64,000 bases of DNA. Origin: Undibacterium_A arcticum. GTDB taxonomy: Bacteria; Pseudomonadota; Gammaproteobacteria; Burkholderiales; Burkholderiaceae_D. The notes under the pieces were generated by a model. That model made no database searches. It was not told the DNA's origin and worked only from the letters and a program-made list of their open reading frames with translations. Location: NCBI RefSeq assembly GCF_042660705.1, contig NZ_JBHSUQ010000001.1; one strand, written 5' to 3'. This document shows positions 37,804 through 46,924 of this stretch, piece by piece. Position 1 is the first letter of the stretch. Each line of letters starts with the position of its first letter. Position numbers and translations under genes: made by a program.

Positions 37804-39024
37804 TCACAGGTGCTTCGCAAGTTCCAGTTTGGCGATCACATTGCGATGCACCTCGTCCGGACCGTCGGCCAGGCGCAGCGTGCGGTTGCCGGCCCATTGC
37901 GCCGCCAGCGGGAAGTCGTCCGACACGCCGCCGGCACCATGCGCCTGAATCGCCCAGTCCAGCACCTGCTGCGCGACGTTGGGGGCCAGTACCTTGATCA
38001 TCGCAATCTCGGCCTGCGCGTGTTTGTTGCCGACCTTGTCCATCATGTACGCCGCCTTCAGGGTCAGCAAGCGCGCGGTGTCGATCTGGATGCGGGACTC
38101 CGCGATCCGCTCGCGCCAGACCCCTTGTTCCGAGATTTTCTTGCCGAAGGCGACGCGCTGGTTCAGACGCTGACACATCAGTTCCAAAGCGCGTTCGGCG
38201 ACACCGATGGCACGCATGCAATGATGAATCCGGCCAGGCCCGAGTCGGCCTTGTGCAATTTCAAAGCCGCGACCTTCGCCTAGCAGGATGTTGGCGGCCG
38301 GCACCCGCACATTTTCATACCGGATTTCACAATGGCCGTGCGGCGCATCGTCGTAGCCGAACACCGGTAACGGCCGGGTGATCGTGATGCCGGGCGTGTC
38401 GGCCGGTACCAGGATCATCGATTGCTGCTGATGGCGCGCTGCGGCGGGATCGGTTTTTCCCATCAGGATGAAAATCTGGCAGCGCGGATCGCCGGCCCCC
38501 GAGATCCACCACTTGTGCCCGTTGATCACGTAATGCTCGCCATCGCGCTCAATCCGGGTTTCGATATTGGTGGCATCGCTGGACGCGACTGCCGGCTCGG
38601 TCATAGCAAACGCCGAGCGGATTTCACCGCGCAGCAGCGGCTCCAGCCATTGCCGCTTGTGCTCCTCGGAGCCGTAACGCTCGATGGTTTCCATATTGCC
38701 GGTGTCCGGCGCGGAACAGTTGAATACTTCCGGCGCCCAGATTACGCGCCCCATGATTTCGCATAGCGGTGCATAGTCGAGATTGGACAGACCTTCCGGT
38801 GCCCGCACCGATTTCGGCAGAAACAAATTCCACAGGCCTTGTTCGCGTGCCTTCGGCTTCAGGTCTTCGATCAGTTGGGTCGGGATCCAGCGATTGCCCT
38901 TGTCCGCGCCGTTGCTGTCGACTTGCTGCTTGAAGGTTTTCTCGTTGGGATAGACATGCTGATTCATGAACGTCAGCAGTTTGTCCTGCAAATTCTTGCA
39001 GCGGTCCGAGTATTCGAAATCCAT
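37804..39024 (-). CDS. Acyl-CoA dehydrogenase, ACAD10/11-like
   Basis: A 406-residue acyl-CoA dehydrogenase starting MDFEYSDRCKNLQDKLLTFM, set by an AGGAG five bases upstream of 39024. The middle domain has FAMTEPAVASSDATNIETRI (TEP-A-SSD in place of the usual TEPGAGSD, typical of the ACAD10/11 branch) and GHKWWISGAGDPRCQIFILM. The C-terminus has QAHGAGGVSDDFPLA and ADGPDEVHRNVIAKLELAK. It follows the phosphotransferase gene by 44 bases. In this branch a kinase and dehydrogenase cooperate on 4-hydroxyacyl-CoA: phosphorylation, then elimination of phosphate to an enoyl-CoA. That role is inferred from the pair. Confidence 0.9.
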   Translation of the reverse strand: MDFEYSDRCKNLQDKLLTFMNQHVYPNEKTFKQQVDSNGADKGNRWIPTQLIEDLKPKAREQGLWNLFLPKSVRAPEGLSNLDYAPLCEIMGRVIWAPEVFNCSAPDTGNMETIERYGSEEHKRQWLEPLLRGEIRSAFAMTEPAVASSDATNIETRIERDGEHYVINGHKWWISGAGDPRCQIFILMGKTDPAAARHQQQSMILVPADTPGITITRPLPVFGYDDAPHGHCEIRYENVRVPAANILLGEGRGFEIAQGRLGPGRIHHCMRAIGVAERALELMCQRLNQRVAFGKKISEQGVWRERIAESRIQIDTARLLTLKAAYMMDKVGNKHAQAEIAMIKVLAPNVAQQVLDWAIQAHGAGGVSDDFPLAAQWAGNRTLRLADGPDEVHRNVIAKLELAKHL

Positions 39025-39068
39025 GCTATCTCCTGATGATCGTGAAATTTTCAATGTTTTTTCAATGT

Positions 39069-40145
39069 TTATTGGGGTTTGGCGGTGGCATAGTGCCAGC
39101 CCATTTCGGCCATCGGACGCGCTGCCTGGCCGGTCGCCAATGCTTGCGCGCTCGATGCGGTGCCATCGACATAGCGTTTCATGATGCCTTGCAAGATGCC
39201 GGCCATGCGGAACATGTTGTACGCCAGGTAGAAATTGAAATCCTCCGGCCGGATGGTCTTGCCGCTGCGGGCGCAATAGCTGGCGATGTATTCGTCCTGG
39301 GTCGGGATGCCGAGTGCCTTCAGGTCGAGTCCACCGATGCCGCGGAACTGACCCGGTGCGATGTTCCAGCTCATGCAATGATAGGAGAAATCGGCCAGCG
39401 GGTGGCCCAGGGTCGACAGTTCCCAGTCCAGCAGCGCCAGAATGCGCGGCTCGCTCGGGTGGAAGATCATGTTGTCGAGCCGGTAGTCGCCATGCACGAT
39501 GCTGGTATCGTCGCCGGGTGGGATATTGTTCGGCAGCCACGCGATCAGCTGATCCATGGCATCGATTTTTTCCGTTTCGGACGCCTTGTATTGCTTGCTC
39601 CAGCGCTCGATCTGGCGGCCGAAATAATTGCCGGGTTTGCCGTAATCGGCCAGACCGATCGCCGCATAGTCGATGCTGTGCAGTTGCGCGATCACGCGGT
39701 TCATTTCATCGTAGATCGCGCCGCGCTCGGCCGGCGTCATGCCGGGCAGCGATTGGTCCCACAACACGCGTCCTTCGACGAATTCCATCAGATAGAACGC
39801 GCGGCCGATCACGGACTCGTCGGTGCACAGCGTGTATTGTTTGGCGGCGGGGAAGCCGGCACGATTGAGCGCATCCATGACCCGGAATTCGCGCTCGATC
39901 GCATGCGCCGACGGCAGCAGTTTGGCGGCCGGGCCAGGTTTGGTGCGCAGCACATAATGCTGCTGGCCGGCGCTGAGCTTGAAGGTTGGATTCGATTGTC
40001 CGCCCTTGAATTGTTCGACCGTCAGTTGCTCGCCTCGTCCGCCGCCAAAGCCATCGACGTGGCTGCGCAGGTAGTCGGCGAGGGCGTCGATGTCGAACTT
40101 TTGGCGTTCGCTGACCGGCATCGTGCCGATAAATTCTTCGTACAT
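39069..40145 (-). CDS. APH-family phosphotransferase, LvaA/ACAD11-kinase-like
   Basis: A 358-residue protein kinase-like phosphotransferase (APH family). The N-lobe has EQFKGGQSNPTFKLSAG and VLRTKPGPAAKLLPSAH with the ATP-binding Lys. The catalytic loop is VHGDYRLDNMIFH (HGDxxxxN), and the metal-binding ALLDWELSTLGHPLADFSYH follows. This is the subfamily linked to acyl-CoA dehydrogenases in bacteria (as in levulinate catabolism) and fused to them in vertebrate ACAD10/11. It would phosphorylate a hydroxyacyl-CoA. GGGAG precedes ATG 40145. It forms an operon with the dehydrogenase at 37804-39024. Confidence 0.9.
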   Translation of the reverse strand: MYEEFIGTMPVSERQKFDIDALADYLRSHVDGFGGGRGEQLTVEQFKGGQSNPTFKLSAGQQHYVLRTKPGPAAKLLPSAHAIEREFRVMDALNRAGFPAAKQYTLCTDESVIGRAFYLMEFVEGRVLWDQSLPGMTPAERGAIYDEMNRVIAQLHSIDYAAIGLADYGKPGNYFGRQIERWSKQYKASETEKIDAMDQLIAWLPNNIPPGDDTSIVHGDYRLDNMIFHPSEPRILALLDWELSTLGHPLADFSYHCMSWNIAPGQFRGIGGLDLKALGIPTQDEYIASYCARSGKTIRPEDFNFYLAYNMFRMAGILQGIMKRYVDGTASSAQALATGQAARPMAEMGWHYATAKPQ

Positions 40146-40251
40146 CGTGTCTCCCTGTGAATGGATCCAACGATTCTACTGCAAAAATGGTACGGTCGTG
40201 CGTTTTTATTGCGATGCCATCCACCGTCAATGACGATTAGTCACATCACAA

Positions 40252-40962
40252 TTAGCGTGATTTTTTGTATTGCTCGTACAGCGCTTCCATCGTGGTGCCG
40301 CGCCAATCCGATTGAAGCGGCAACGGCGGTGAAAGATTGATAACGCGTGTCACCCAGTCATGTTGCTCGGCGCCGACGTCGAGCACATTGATGCAACCGG
40401 CAGTCTGCGCCAGATTCCCGAAAAAAAGTCGCTGTCCGGTCAACGCATACGACAGGATCGCGCGGTTGACACCGCCATGCAACACCAGCAGCACGGTATC
40501 CCAGGAGATGTCGGCGCGCAGGCGGTCAATCGCCGGATGGATGCGATCGATCAACTGCCCGATGGATTCGCCCCCGAGAAACTGTTTGTCTTCGCTGACC
40601 ATTCCTTCGAACGCGCCGGTGAATGCCTGTTTCAGTTCGCCATCGGGAATGCTGGACAGCCGGCCGCCCCGCAATTCCGCCAACTCAGGCCAGGTTTCAC
40701 AATCGATTTGCTGACCGGTTTCGGCCAGCACCCGCTGCGCAGTTTCGACCGTGCGCGGTAGCCCGGAGATGATGACGCGATCGAAGCGAATGTTTTCCTT
40801 TGCAAAACTCTGGCCGGCGGCCGTCGCCTGCACCCGGCCTTGCTCGTTGAGCGGTACCGATTCCGGCAGATAGGGTTTGCCGAGCGCATCAAAATACGTG
40901 ACGCTGCCGTGCCGCATCAAGTAGATGCGACGCCTTTCGTGCTGTATTGGCTGGAGTGTCAT
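40252..40962 (-). CDS. Histidine phosphatase (phosphoglycerate-mutase-like)
   Basis: A 236-residue histidine phosphatase superfamily protein. The phosphohistidine motif is RRIYLMRHGSVTYF near residue 12, with the second Arg in VIISGLPRTVETAQRV and the second His in LLVLHGGVNRAILSY. The substrate is unknown. Its ATG overlaps the stop of the enoyl-CoA hydratase by four bases (ATGA), so it is translationally coupled to a lipid-degradation gene. Confidence 0.88.
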   Translation of the reverse strand: MTLQPIQHERRRIYLMRHGSVTYFDALGKPYLPESVPLNEQGRVQATAAGQSFAKENIRFDRVIISGLPRTVETAQRVLAETGQQIDCETWPELAELRGGRLSSIPDGELKQAFTGAFEGMVSEDKQFLGGESIGQLIDRIHPAIDRLRADISWDTVLLVLHGGVNRAILSYALTGQRLFFGNLAQTAGCINVLDVGAEQHDWVTRVINLSPPLPLQSDWRGTTMEALYEQYKKSR

Positions 40963-41737
40963 TTGTAGCGCGGCTTTCTTTTTTCGAGGAAGGCGCTGAT
41001 GCCTTCGTGGGCATCGCGGTGATGCAGGCTTTCGACGAAACTTTGTTTCTCGGCGTCAAAATGTTGTGACAATGAATTGCCCGGCGCGTCGCGCAATAAG
41101 GCTTTGATCCGTTCCATCGCGTTCGGCGACAATTCAGCCAGCGCATCGGCCCAGTCTAGCGCCGCATTCAGTGCGGTGCCATCTGGCACCACCCGGTTCA
41201 CCACGCCGTGCTCGTGCAATCGTGGTGCCAGGACCGCTTTGCCTTCGAACAGTATTTCGCTGGCCAGCTGCCGCGGCAAGGCCTGCGCCAGGAACCACGA
41301 ACCACCGCCGTCCGGCGTGAGACCGACCTTGACGTAGGCCATCACAAACTTGGCCGACGCGCCGGCAACGATCATGTCGCAGGCCAGCGCCAATGAGAAC
41401 CCGGCGCCGGCAGCGGCACCATCGACCGCTGCGATCACCGGTTTCGGGCAGTCGCGGATGGCCTCGATCCAGTGGTTCAGGCTGTCAATCGCGGCGGCCT
41501 GGACCTTTGGTTCCTTGCTGCGGTTTCCAGCAGTCGATTCAGGTTGCCGCCGGCGCAGAAGAAATTGTCGGCCCCGGTTAGCACAACTGCGCGTACCGAG
41601 GCGTCGCGTTCGGCGGTGGACAGGGTTTCAAGCGCGGCGGCATACATGTCCGGATGGAGCGCGTTCTTTGCGCCCGGATTCGATAGCGTGAGGATGAGGG
41701 TCGCGTCGCGGCGCGACGCTTTCAGTTCTGCGGACAT
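40959..41737 (-). CDS. Enoyl-CoA hydratase/isomerase (one frameshift)
   Basis: Crotonase-family protein of about 260 residues. The N-terminal half has LTLSNPGAKNALHPDMYAAA and the oxyanion-hole loop VLTGADNFFCAGGNLNRLLE. The second half has IAAVDGAAAGAGFSLALACD with the second oxyanion glycine, and KVGLTPDGGGSWFL. The frame is lost near 41510 after LLETA; one base is missing and KEPKVQAAAIDSLNHW resumes. The usual catalytic glutamates cannot be assigned with certainty. The upstream region contains the dyad at 41773-41795 and an IS30 insertion, which separates it from the divergent acyl-CoA dehydrogenase at 43086. Confidence 0.87.
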
Positions 41738-41772
41738 GGGGGTATAAGTGGTCTAAGTGACGGTTTGAACAA

Positions 41773-41795
41773 ATAATATACTGGATCGGGTATTT
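41773..41795. promoter_or_regulatory. Shared dyad motif upstream of the enoyl-CoA hydratase
   Basis: ATAATATACTGG, five bases, GTATTT; the same words with the same spacing occur at 36525-36547. ATAC and GTAT form an interrupted dyad. On the minus strand TATATT could be the -10 box, about 36 bases before the hydratase start, with the motif overlapping it. Confidence 0.5.
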
Positions 41796-41852
41796 TAAAA
41801 CACGTGGCGCGCTCGAATTCCAAGTGCAACATTTTTTATGAAAGAATGTTGC

Positions 41853-42926
41853 ATGGCAAAAAAGTACAATCACATCACGCTGGAAGATCGTGCGTTGATT
41901 CAAACGCAGCTGCAACAAGGATTCAAACCTGCTGCAATTGCAGCAGGTTTGAATCGTCCTCGTTCTTGTATCTCACGCGAGCTTGCCCGCAATGGCTGGA
42001 AGGTGCCTTCTGCCACCCGATCAGTCGGGCGTCCGCCGATTGCAGGCGGCTATTCTTCCAGTCGCGCCAACTCGCGCGCACGAACCTTGTGTGTCGTACC
42101 GCGCGTCAAGCGTAAGCTCGTGGTCGGCAATGCACTGTGGGGCAAAGTCAGGGATGGCTTGCAACAAGGTTTATCGCCCGAGCAGGTTGCCGGTACACTG
42201 GCGCGCATGAACGAACCCGTCCGCCTGTGCCACGAAACCATTTATCAGGCAATTTACATGATGCCCAGGGGCGAACTGCGCACCGACACGATTGCGCTGC
42301 TGCGCTTTGGTCACGGCAAACGCCGCCCACGCACACGCGGCTGTGACCGGCGCGGACAGATTCCCAACATGACCAGCATTGATCAACGTCCTGCCGACAT
42401 TGCAGAACGTCTGGTGCCGGGGCATTGGGAGGGTGACCACATCAAGGGTAAGGGTAACCGTTCTCAAATCGGCACCCTGGTCGAGCGCACGACCCTCTAC
42501 GTCGCGCTTGTCAAGCTCGATAACGGCACCGCACAGGCCACCACCGAAGGCTTCGGCACCATCTTGCAGCGCTTTGATGGCGATATGCGCCGCTCGCTCA
42601 CGTATGACCAGGGGCGCGAAATGGCACAACATGCGAAACTGACTGAAGAAACCGGCATCAAAGTCTACTTCGCTCATCCGCACAGCCCCTGGGAACGCGG
42701 CCGCAACGAAAACACCAATGGCTTGCTGCGTCAGTATCTGCCAAAGGGATCTGACCTCTCTCACAATTCACAACAACAGCTTGACGACATCGCTTGGAAA
42801 CTCAACACCCGGCCCAGGAAATCACTGGACTGGAAATGCCCAGCCGAGCTGTTCCTTCCTGTAGACGCTTTTGACTTTAACGCATACTGGGCAGATAAGC
42901 TTGGTCTTGTTGCACTTGGACATTGA
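41853..42926 (+). CDS. IS30-family transposase
   Basis: A 357-residue transposase starting MAKKYNHITLEDRALIQTQL (an in-frame ATG at 41838 would add five residues). The N-terminal HTH is GFKPAAIAAGLNRPRSCISR. The DDE catalytic core has the first Asp in GHWEGDHIKGKG, the second in SLTYDQGREMAQH and the Glu in HSPWERGRNENTNGLLRQYL. The frame is intact, so the element may be active. Bases 41921-41954, within the HTH codons, form a perfect 34-base palindrome. Confidence 0.93.
   Translation: MAKKYNHITLEDRALIQTQLQQGFKPAAIAAGLNRPRSCISRELARNGWKVPSATRSVGRPPIAGGYSSSRANSRARTLCVVPRVKRKLVVGNALWGKVRDGLQQGLSPEQVAGTLARMNEPVRLCHETIYQAIYMMPRGELRTDTIALLRFGHGKRRPRTRGCDRRGQIPNMTSIDQRPADIAERLVPGHWEGDHIKGKGNRSQIGTLVERTTLYVALVKLDNGTAQATTEGFGTILQRFDGDMRRSLTYDQGREMAQHAKLTEETGIKVYFAHPHSPWERGRNENTNGLLRQYLPKGSDLSHNSQQQLDDIAWKLNTRPRKSLDWKCPAELFLPVDAFDFNAYWADKLGLVALGH
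41921..41954. repeat. Perfect 34-base palindrome inside the IS30 transposase gene
   Basis: The two 17-base halves (first half ATTCAAACCTGCTGCAA) are exact reverse complements with no loop. It encodes the HTH residues FKPAAIAAGLN. It could extrude as a cruciform or form an mRNA hairpin. Confidence 0.85.
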
Positions 42927-43085
42927 AACCGCCCGTCCACTTCATTTGGGCGAGCGAGCATTTAATCCGCATACTCCCCATATCTGCGTTGTTCATCGGT
43001 GGCGGTAGCAACGAGTTGGAGAGGAGCTCGGCGACGGTGGTATCCTTCCAGAGCTACCGCAGGCCCCTTGTAGGGAAAGAAACTA
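42927..43085. promoter_or_regulatory. Upstream region of the acyl-CoA dehydrogenase, right of IS30
   Basis: Short intergenic DNA left between the IS30 right end and the dehydrogenase gene. The native promoter may have been displaced by the insertion. No clear -35/-10 pair is seen. Confidence 0.3.
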
Positions 43086-44233
43086 GTGATCCGAGACCAA
43101 CAGACGCTTGATTTAATACTTGCCACTGTGCACAGATTTGTGCGCGACAAGCTGATACCCTGCGAGCAAGAGGTGGCCGAGACCGATTCCATTCCGCCCG
43201 CGATTATTGACGAAATGCGTGCGATCGGACTGTTCGGCCTGACCATCCCCGAAGAGTATGGTGGCGCCGGTTTGACGATGGAGGAGGAGGTGCAGGTCAT
43301 CATCGCGCTGACTTACGCATCGCCGGCTTTCCGTTCGATCCTTGGCACCAACAATGGGATCGGCTCGCAAGGCATCGTGATTGACGGCACGCCGGAGCAA
43401 AGCATTCTGGTTGCCACAATTGGCTTCCGGCGCACTGATAGGATCATTTGCATTGACCGAACCGGGCGCCGGTTCGGATGCCGCATCGCTCGCCACTAGT
43501 GCGGTCAGGATGGACGATCACTATGTCATCAACGGCACCAAGCGCTACATCACCAACGCCCCGGAGGCGGGCATTTTTACCGTCATGGCGCGTACCGATG
43601 CGTCGTCTACCGATAGTCGCGGCGTCTCGGCATTTATTGTTGCGGCGAACACGCCCGGCATCACAATCGGCAAGATTGACCGCAAGATGGGGCAGAAGGG
43701 TGCTCATACCGCCGACGTGGTGTTTGACAACGTCAAGGTGCCAGTTGCCAATTTGATCGGTGGTATCGAGGGCCAGGGTTTCAAGACTGCGATGAAGGTG
43801 CTCGATAAAGGGCGCATCACCATCGCCGCGGTTTGTGTCGGTGCAGCACAGCGCCTGCTCGATGATGCGCTGCGCTATGCCCAGGAGCGAATACAATTCG
43901 GCCAGCCGATTGGTCAATTTCAACTGGTCCAGGCCATGCTAGCCGATAGCCGCGCGGAGTTGCTGGCCGCCCGCAGCATGGTCATGGAAACCGCAAGAAA
44001 GCGCGATGCGGGAGAGAATGTGAAAATCGATGCCGCGTGCTGCAAGTTGTTTGCATCCGAAATGGTGGGGCGGGTCGCGGACCGTTGCGTACAAATTCAT
44101 GGCGGAGCCGGGTATATTAGCGACTATGCGGTAGAACGTTTATCGCGATGTCAGATTATTCCGAATTTTTGAGGGTACTAGCCAGATCCAGCAGTTGGTG
44201 ATTGGGCGCGCAATGGTGCTCGGAGAAACATGA
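43086..44233 (+). CDS. Acyl-CoA dehydrogenase (two frameshifts)
   Basis: Canonical acyl-CoA dehydrogenase of about 383 residues. The N-terminus reads QTLDLILATVHRFVRDKLIP; the middle domain is SFALTEPGAGSDAASLAT and INGTKRYITNAPEAGIFTVM; the C-terminal domain has CVQIHGGAGYISDYAVERL. Two breaks are seen. Near 43402 two A residues appear missing from an A run (EQK-AFWLPQLASG). Near 44142 two bases are missing (ERL-YRDVRLFRIFEGTSQI), after which the ending QQLVIGRAMVLGET stops at 44231-44233. The GTG start at 43086 has GGGAAAG upstream. It is divergent from the enoyl-CoA hydratase operon across the IS30 element. Confidence 0.85.
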
Positions 44234-44280
44234 TTATCAATGATGCTCGGGGAGACATAATTATTATTCGCCATGGGCAA

Positions 44281-46211
44281 ATGCCAGCCTTGCGCCTGAT
44301 CGCGCTTGCAGTGTTGACTGTGTGCGGGTCGGCCGCGCATGCAGTCGGCGTAGGGACGGTGAGCTTGCAGTCGGCACTGGGCCAGCCACTGCACGCCAGC
44401 ATTCCTATCATCGGTAACGATAACGATGTCAGCACAACCTGCATCAAGGCGCGGGTCGAGTCGTCTGACGGCGCTTTTGTCGTTTCTCCGCAAATCGTCG
44501 TGATGCGCAGCGCGCAAGGCGCGACTATCGCCTTGACCTCGCGTCAGGTCGTCAATGAACCGGCAGTCACAATCACCGTCGATGTCGGCTGCACGGCGCC
44601 GATCCATCGCCAATATCAGGTGCTGCTGGATCCGCCCTACGCTTCGCCGGTACTGGCGCAATTGCCGCCACAGGCCGCTGAGCGGGGTGCGGTCGCAAAC
44701 GGCCTGCCGCCACAACAGACGCAAGCCAACCAATCTGCCGAGACAGCCTCGTCCATCGATGGCTCCGCGCAGGGTGTGCCAAGAAAAGGCAAGGTTCGCC
44801 GGGCAACCCGCGGCCCCGCAACTGCCATGATAGGTGCGGATGCGCAGCCATCTCCAATCAGTGGAGATGCTCCGATCCGGACCAAGGCCAGGAAATCGCA
44901 GCGTGACGCGCGCAGGCTGTCAGGCGAAGAGCGCACTCCGGTTTCGCGCCTAAAATTGTCCGACACCTTGTCTGAACCGGCACCCACAACGGCCGTCGAT
45001 CCACGCACGGCAGAGGCGACCAAGGCTGCGCGCCAGCAATTCGACGCTGTCATGCGCGGCGAAGATCCGCTGCGGGACACCGAGGCGAAAGTGAAAGCCG
45101 CGCAGGCGCAGGTGCAGGAGCTGCAGGCGCAAATCGACGCGATCAAGCATCAAAGTCAAAATGACCGCGCCGCACTTAATGAAATCCGGGACAAATCCTA
45201 TCCGTCAGTCTGGTTGGCCGCATTGGGCGGCTTGTTATTGCTGGCGTTGGGTGCGATCGCGGGATTGCTGTGGCATGCACGCAGCATGAAAAAACATCAG
45301 GCCGCTTGGTGGGAACAGAATTTCCCGCGCAAAACAGGCGGGTCGAGCGGCGATACCGTGGCGCCTGATTCGCGTTTTAACCTGGAACGTGGCCCGGATT
45401 TTGAAATGCAGAATGAGCCGGTTGCCGCTTCCGATTCAATTTATCGTTCGATGCAACCGGGAGCCCGCGATACCACGGTGAGTGCGCAGCTAAGCTCGCA
45501 ATGGAACAAGAACCTGGCTTTCGGATTGCCGACGCTGGAAAGTACCAACAGCAGCAGTCTCAATCCCTATTCAGTCAAGACCCACGCGCTGAACGTGGAA
45601 GAGATTTCCGACGTCACCCAGGAAGCGGAATTCTGGATGTCGCTCAACGACCCGCAGCGCGCACTCGAAATCCTGGAGCCGCAAAGTGATGTTGCGAGCC
45701 CCGATTCGCCGGTGCCGTGGTTGTACCTGCTTGATTTGTACCGGGACATGGGGAGTGAGGACAAATACAATGCGCTGCGTGACCGCTTCCAGCTGATCTT
45801 CAACGCGCATATCCCGATATTCAAGGAAGACGTCCTGACCCTGCGCCCGCGCAGCCTTGAAGATTTCCCGAATCTGATGGGACGCATCTGCGATGCCTGG
45901 AATACTGACGGCATCATGCCCTTCCTCGAGAGTCTGCTGATCGACGACCGGGATGGTGCGCGCGTCGGCTTCGATCTGCCAGTCTATCGCGAGATCCTGA
46001 TGCTGATCGCCATCGTGCGGGAGCTCGATCGTGCGCTGGCCATTGAATTTCCCGGTGCCGACCTGGCGAAGCTCAAAGCCGCTATCCATCGGCCGCATCA
46101 AAGCCGACTTTCCGCTGGAAAGATCCGGAAGGCACGACCCCGGAAGGGACGATCGATTTCGAGCCGGTCGATTTCAAAATCGATATTCAACCGCAGCCGC
46201 CGACCGAGTAA
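44281..46211 (+). CDS. FimV-like pilus assembly/polarity protein (frameshifts near C-terminus)
   Basis: Membrane protein of about 645 residues. Signal peptide MPALRLIALAVLTVCGSAAH; then the FimV N-terminal domain signature VGTVSLQSALGQPLHASIPI; a disordered basic Pro/Ala region; a short coiled coil (about residues 275-305, VKAAQAQVQELQAQIDAIKH); one transmembrane helix (WLAALGGLLLLALGAIAGLL); and a cytoplasmic part with a TPR-like/FimV C-terminal region (VTQEAEFWMSLNDPQRALEI). Two slips near 46090 and 46112 break the end; the natural ending WKDPEGTTPEGTIDFEPVDF leads to TAA 46209-46211. It is similar in plan to FimV/HubP but shorter and without the LysM motif I would expect. ATG 44281 is chosen because it starts the signal peptide; no ribosome-binding site is evident. 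Confidence 0.75.
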
Positions 46212-46446
46212 GTCGCGGCGCCCTTTCGTCAGGCTGCGTCCGTACCGGATCGGGCCCGCGACCTTACCAGATGCACGGACGACCATGCCGAAGCTCGGCG
46301 GTCGGGCACCTGTCAGGTATCGAGCGCTTACTCTTATTGGGAGTATGTTTAATAAATGGCCTGACCCCCAAGCAGATATTGCGGAAAATTAAATACCGGT
46401 AGTAGTATATTTTTCGGAAAGTGGGGAGCATGACACTCCCGCATCA

Positions 46447-46896
46447 CTACAAGGCGGCTTGATGCACCGGATCCGGAACCCAGGCCTCAGGCAAAATCAC
46501 GGTGAACAATCCAGCTTTCGCGGTGCGTCGTGCGCATTTCAACAAGGCCTTGTCTTTCGTGATCAGTGCGCTGGCACCGGCGTCGCGCGCCAATTCCAAA
46601 AACTTCTGATCGTCCTTGTCGCGGCACAGCGGTAACGGCGTATCGACCAGTGCCACCGGAGCGACGCAGCGGATCAGTGCATCGAACTCGGCAGCACTTC
46701 GTGCCCGCGATTCCGGGTCGAGCGGCAGGTGCGGATAATTCAGCACAATCTGCCATTCCGTCCGGCAGTCGTCGCGCGTCACGGCCTCCAGCGTGCCGTT
46801 TTTGATCGCTGCCAGCAGCCCGGCCCAGCGTGGATCGCGAAAAACGAATAAATCCAGACAGACATTGGTGTCGAGTACGACGCGCTTCGGTATCAT
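46447..46896 (-). CDS. PIN-domain protein, putative toxin of COG1569 type
   Basis: A 149-residue PIN nuclease-fold protein. Acidic active-site residues are in RVVLDTNVCLDLFVF (first Asp), the LCRDKDDQKFLELARDAGAS block, and ALITKDKALL. Such proteins are annotated as putative toxin-antitoxin RNases. No antitoxin gene is present: the next gene is the divergent yaaA only 28 bases away, and downstream is non-coding. It may be a solitary PIN protein or have lost its partner. Confidence 0.82.
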   Translation of the reverse strand: MIPKRVVLDTNVCLDLFVFRDPRWAGLLAAIKNGTLEAVTRDDCRTEWQIVLNYPHLPLDPESRARSAAEFDALIRCVAPVALVDTPLPLCRDKDDQKFLELARDAGASALITKDKALLKCARRTAKAGLFTVILPEAWVPDPVHQAAL

Positions 46897-46924
46897 TGCG
46901 TTGATTCTTTTCTTTGGATGTTAA

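Larger units (their letters stand above)
41819..42927 (+). mobile_element. IS30-family insertion sequence
   Basis: Perfect 13-base terminal inverted repeats TCCAAGTGCAACA at 41819-41831 and 42908-42920 flank one intact transposase gene whose stop lies just beyond the right repeat. The outermost bases and target duplication are unclear. A hairpin at the left end (GCAACATT ... AATGTTGC, 41826-41852) overlaps the transposase start and may damp read-through translation. It sits in the divergent region between the enoyl-CoA hydratase and acyl-CoA dehydrogenase genes. Confidence 0.85.

Noticed and set aside
39036..40160. 374-codon plus-strand frame opposite the phosphotransferase gene
   Set aside because: Fully overlaps a gene with intact kinase motifs; no ribosome-binding site.
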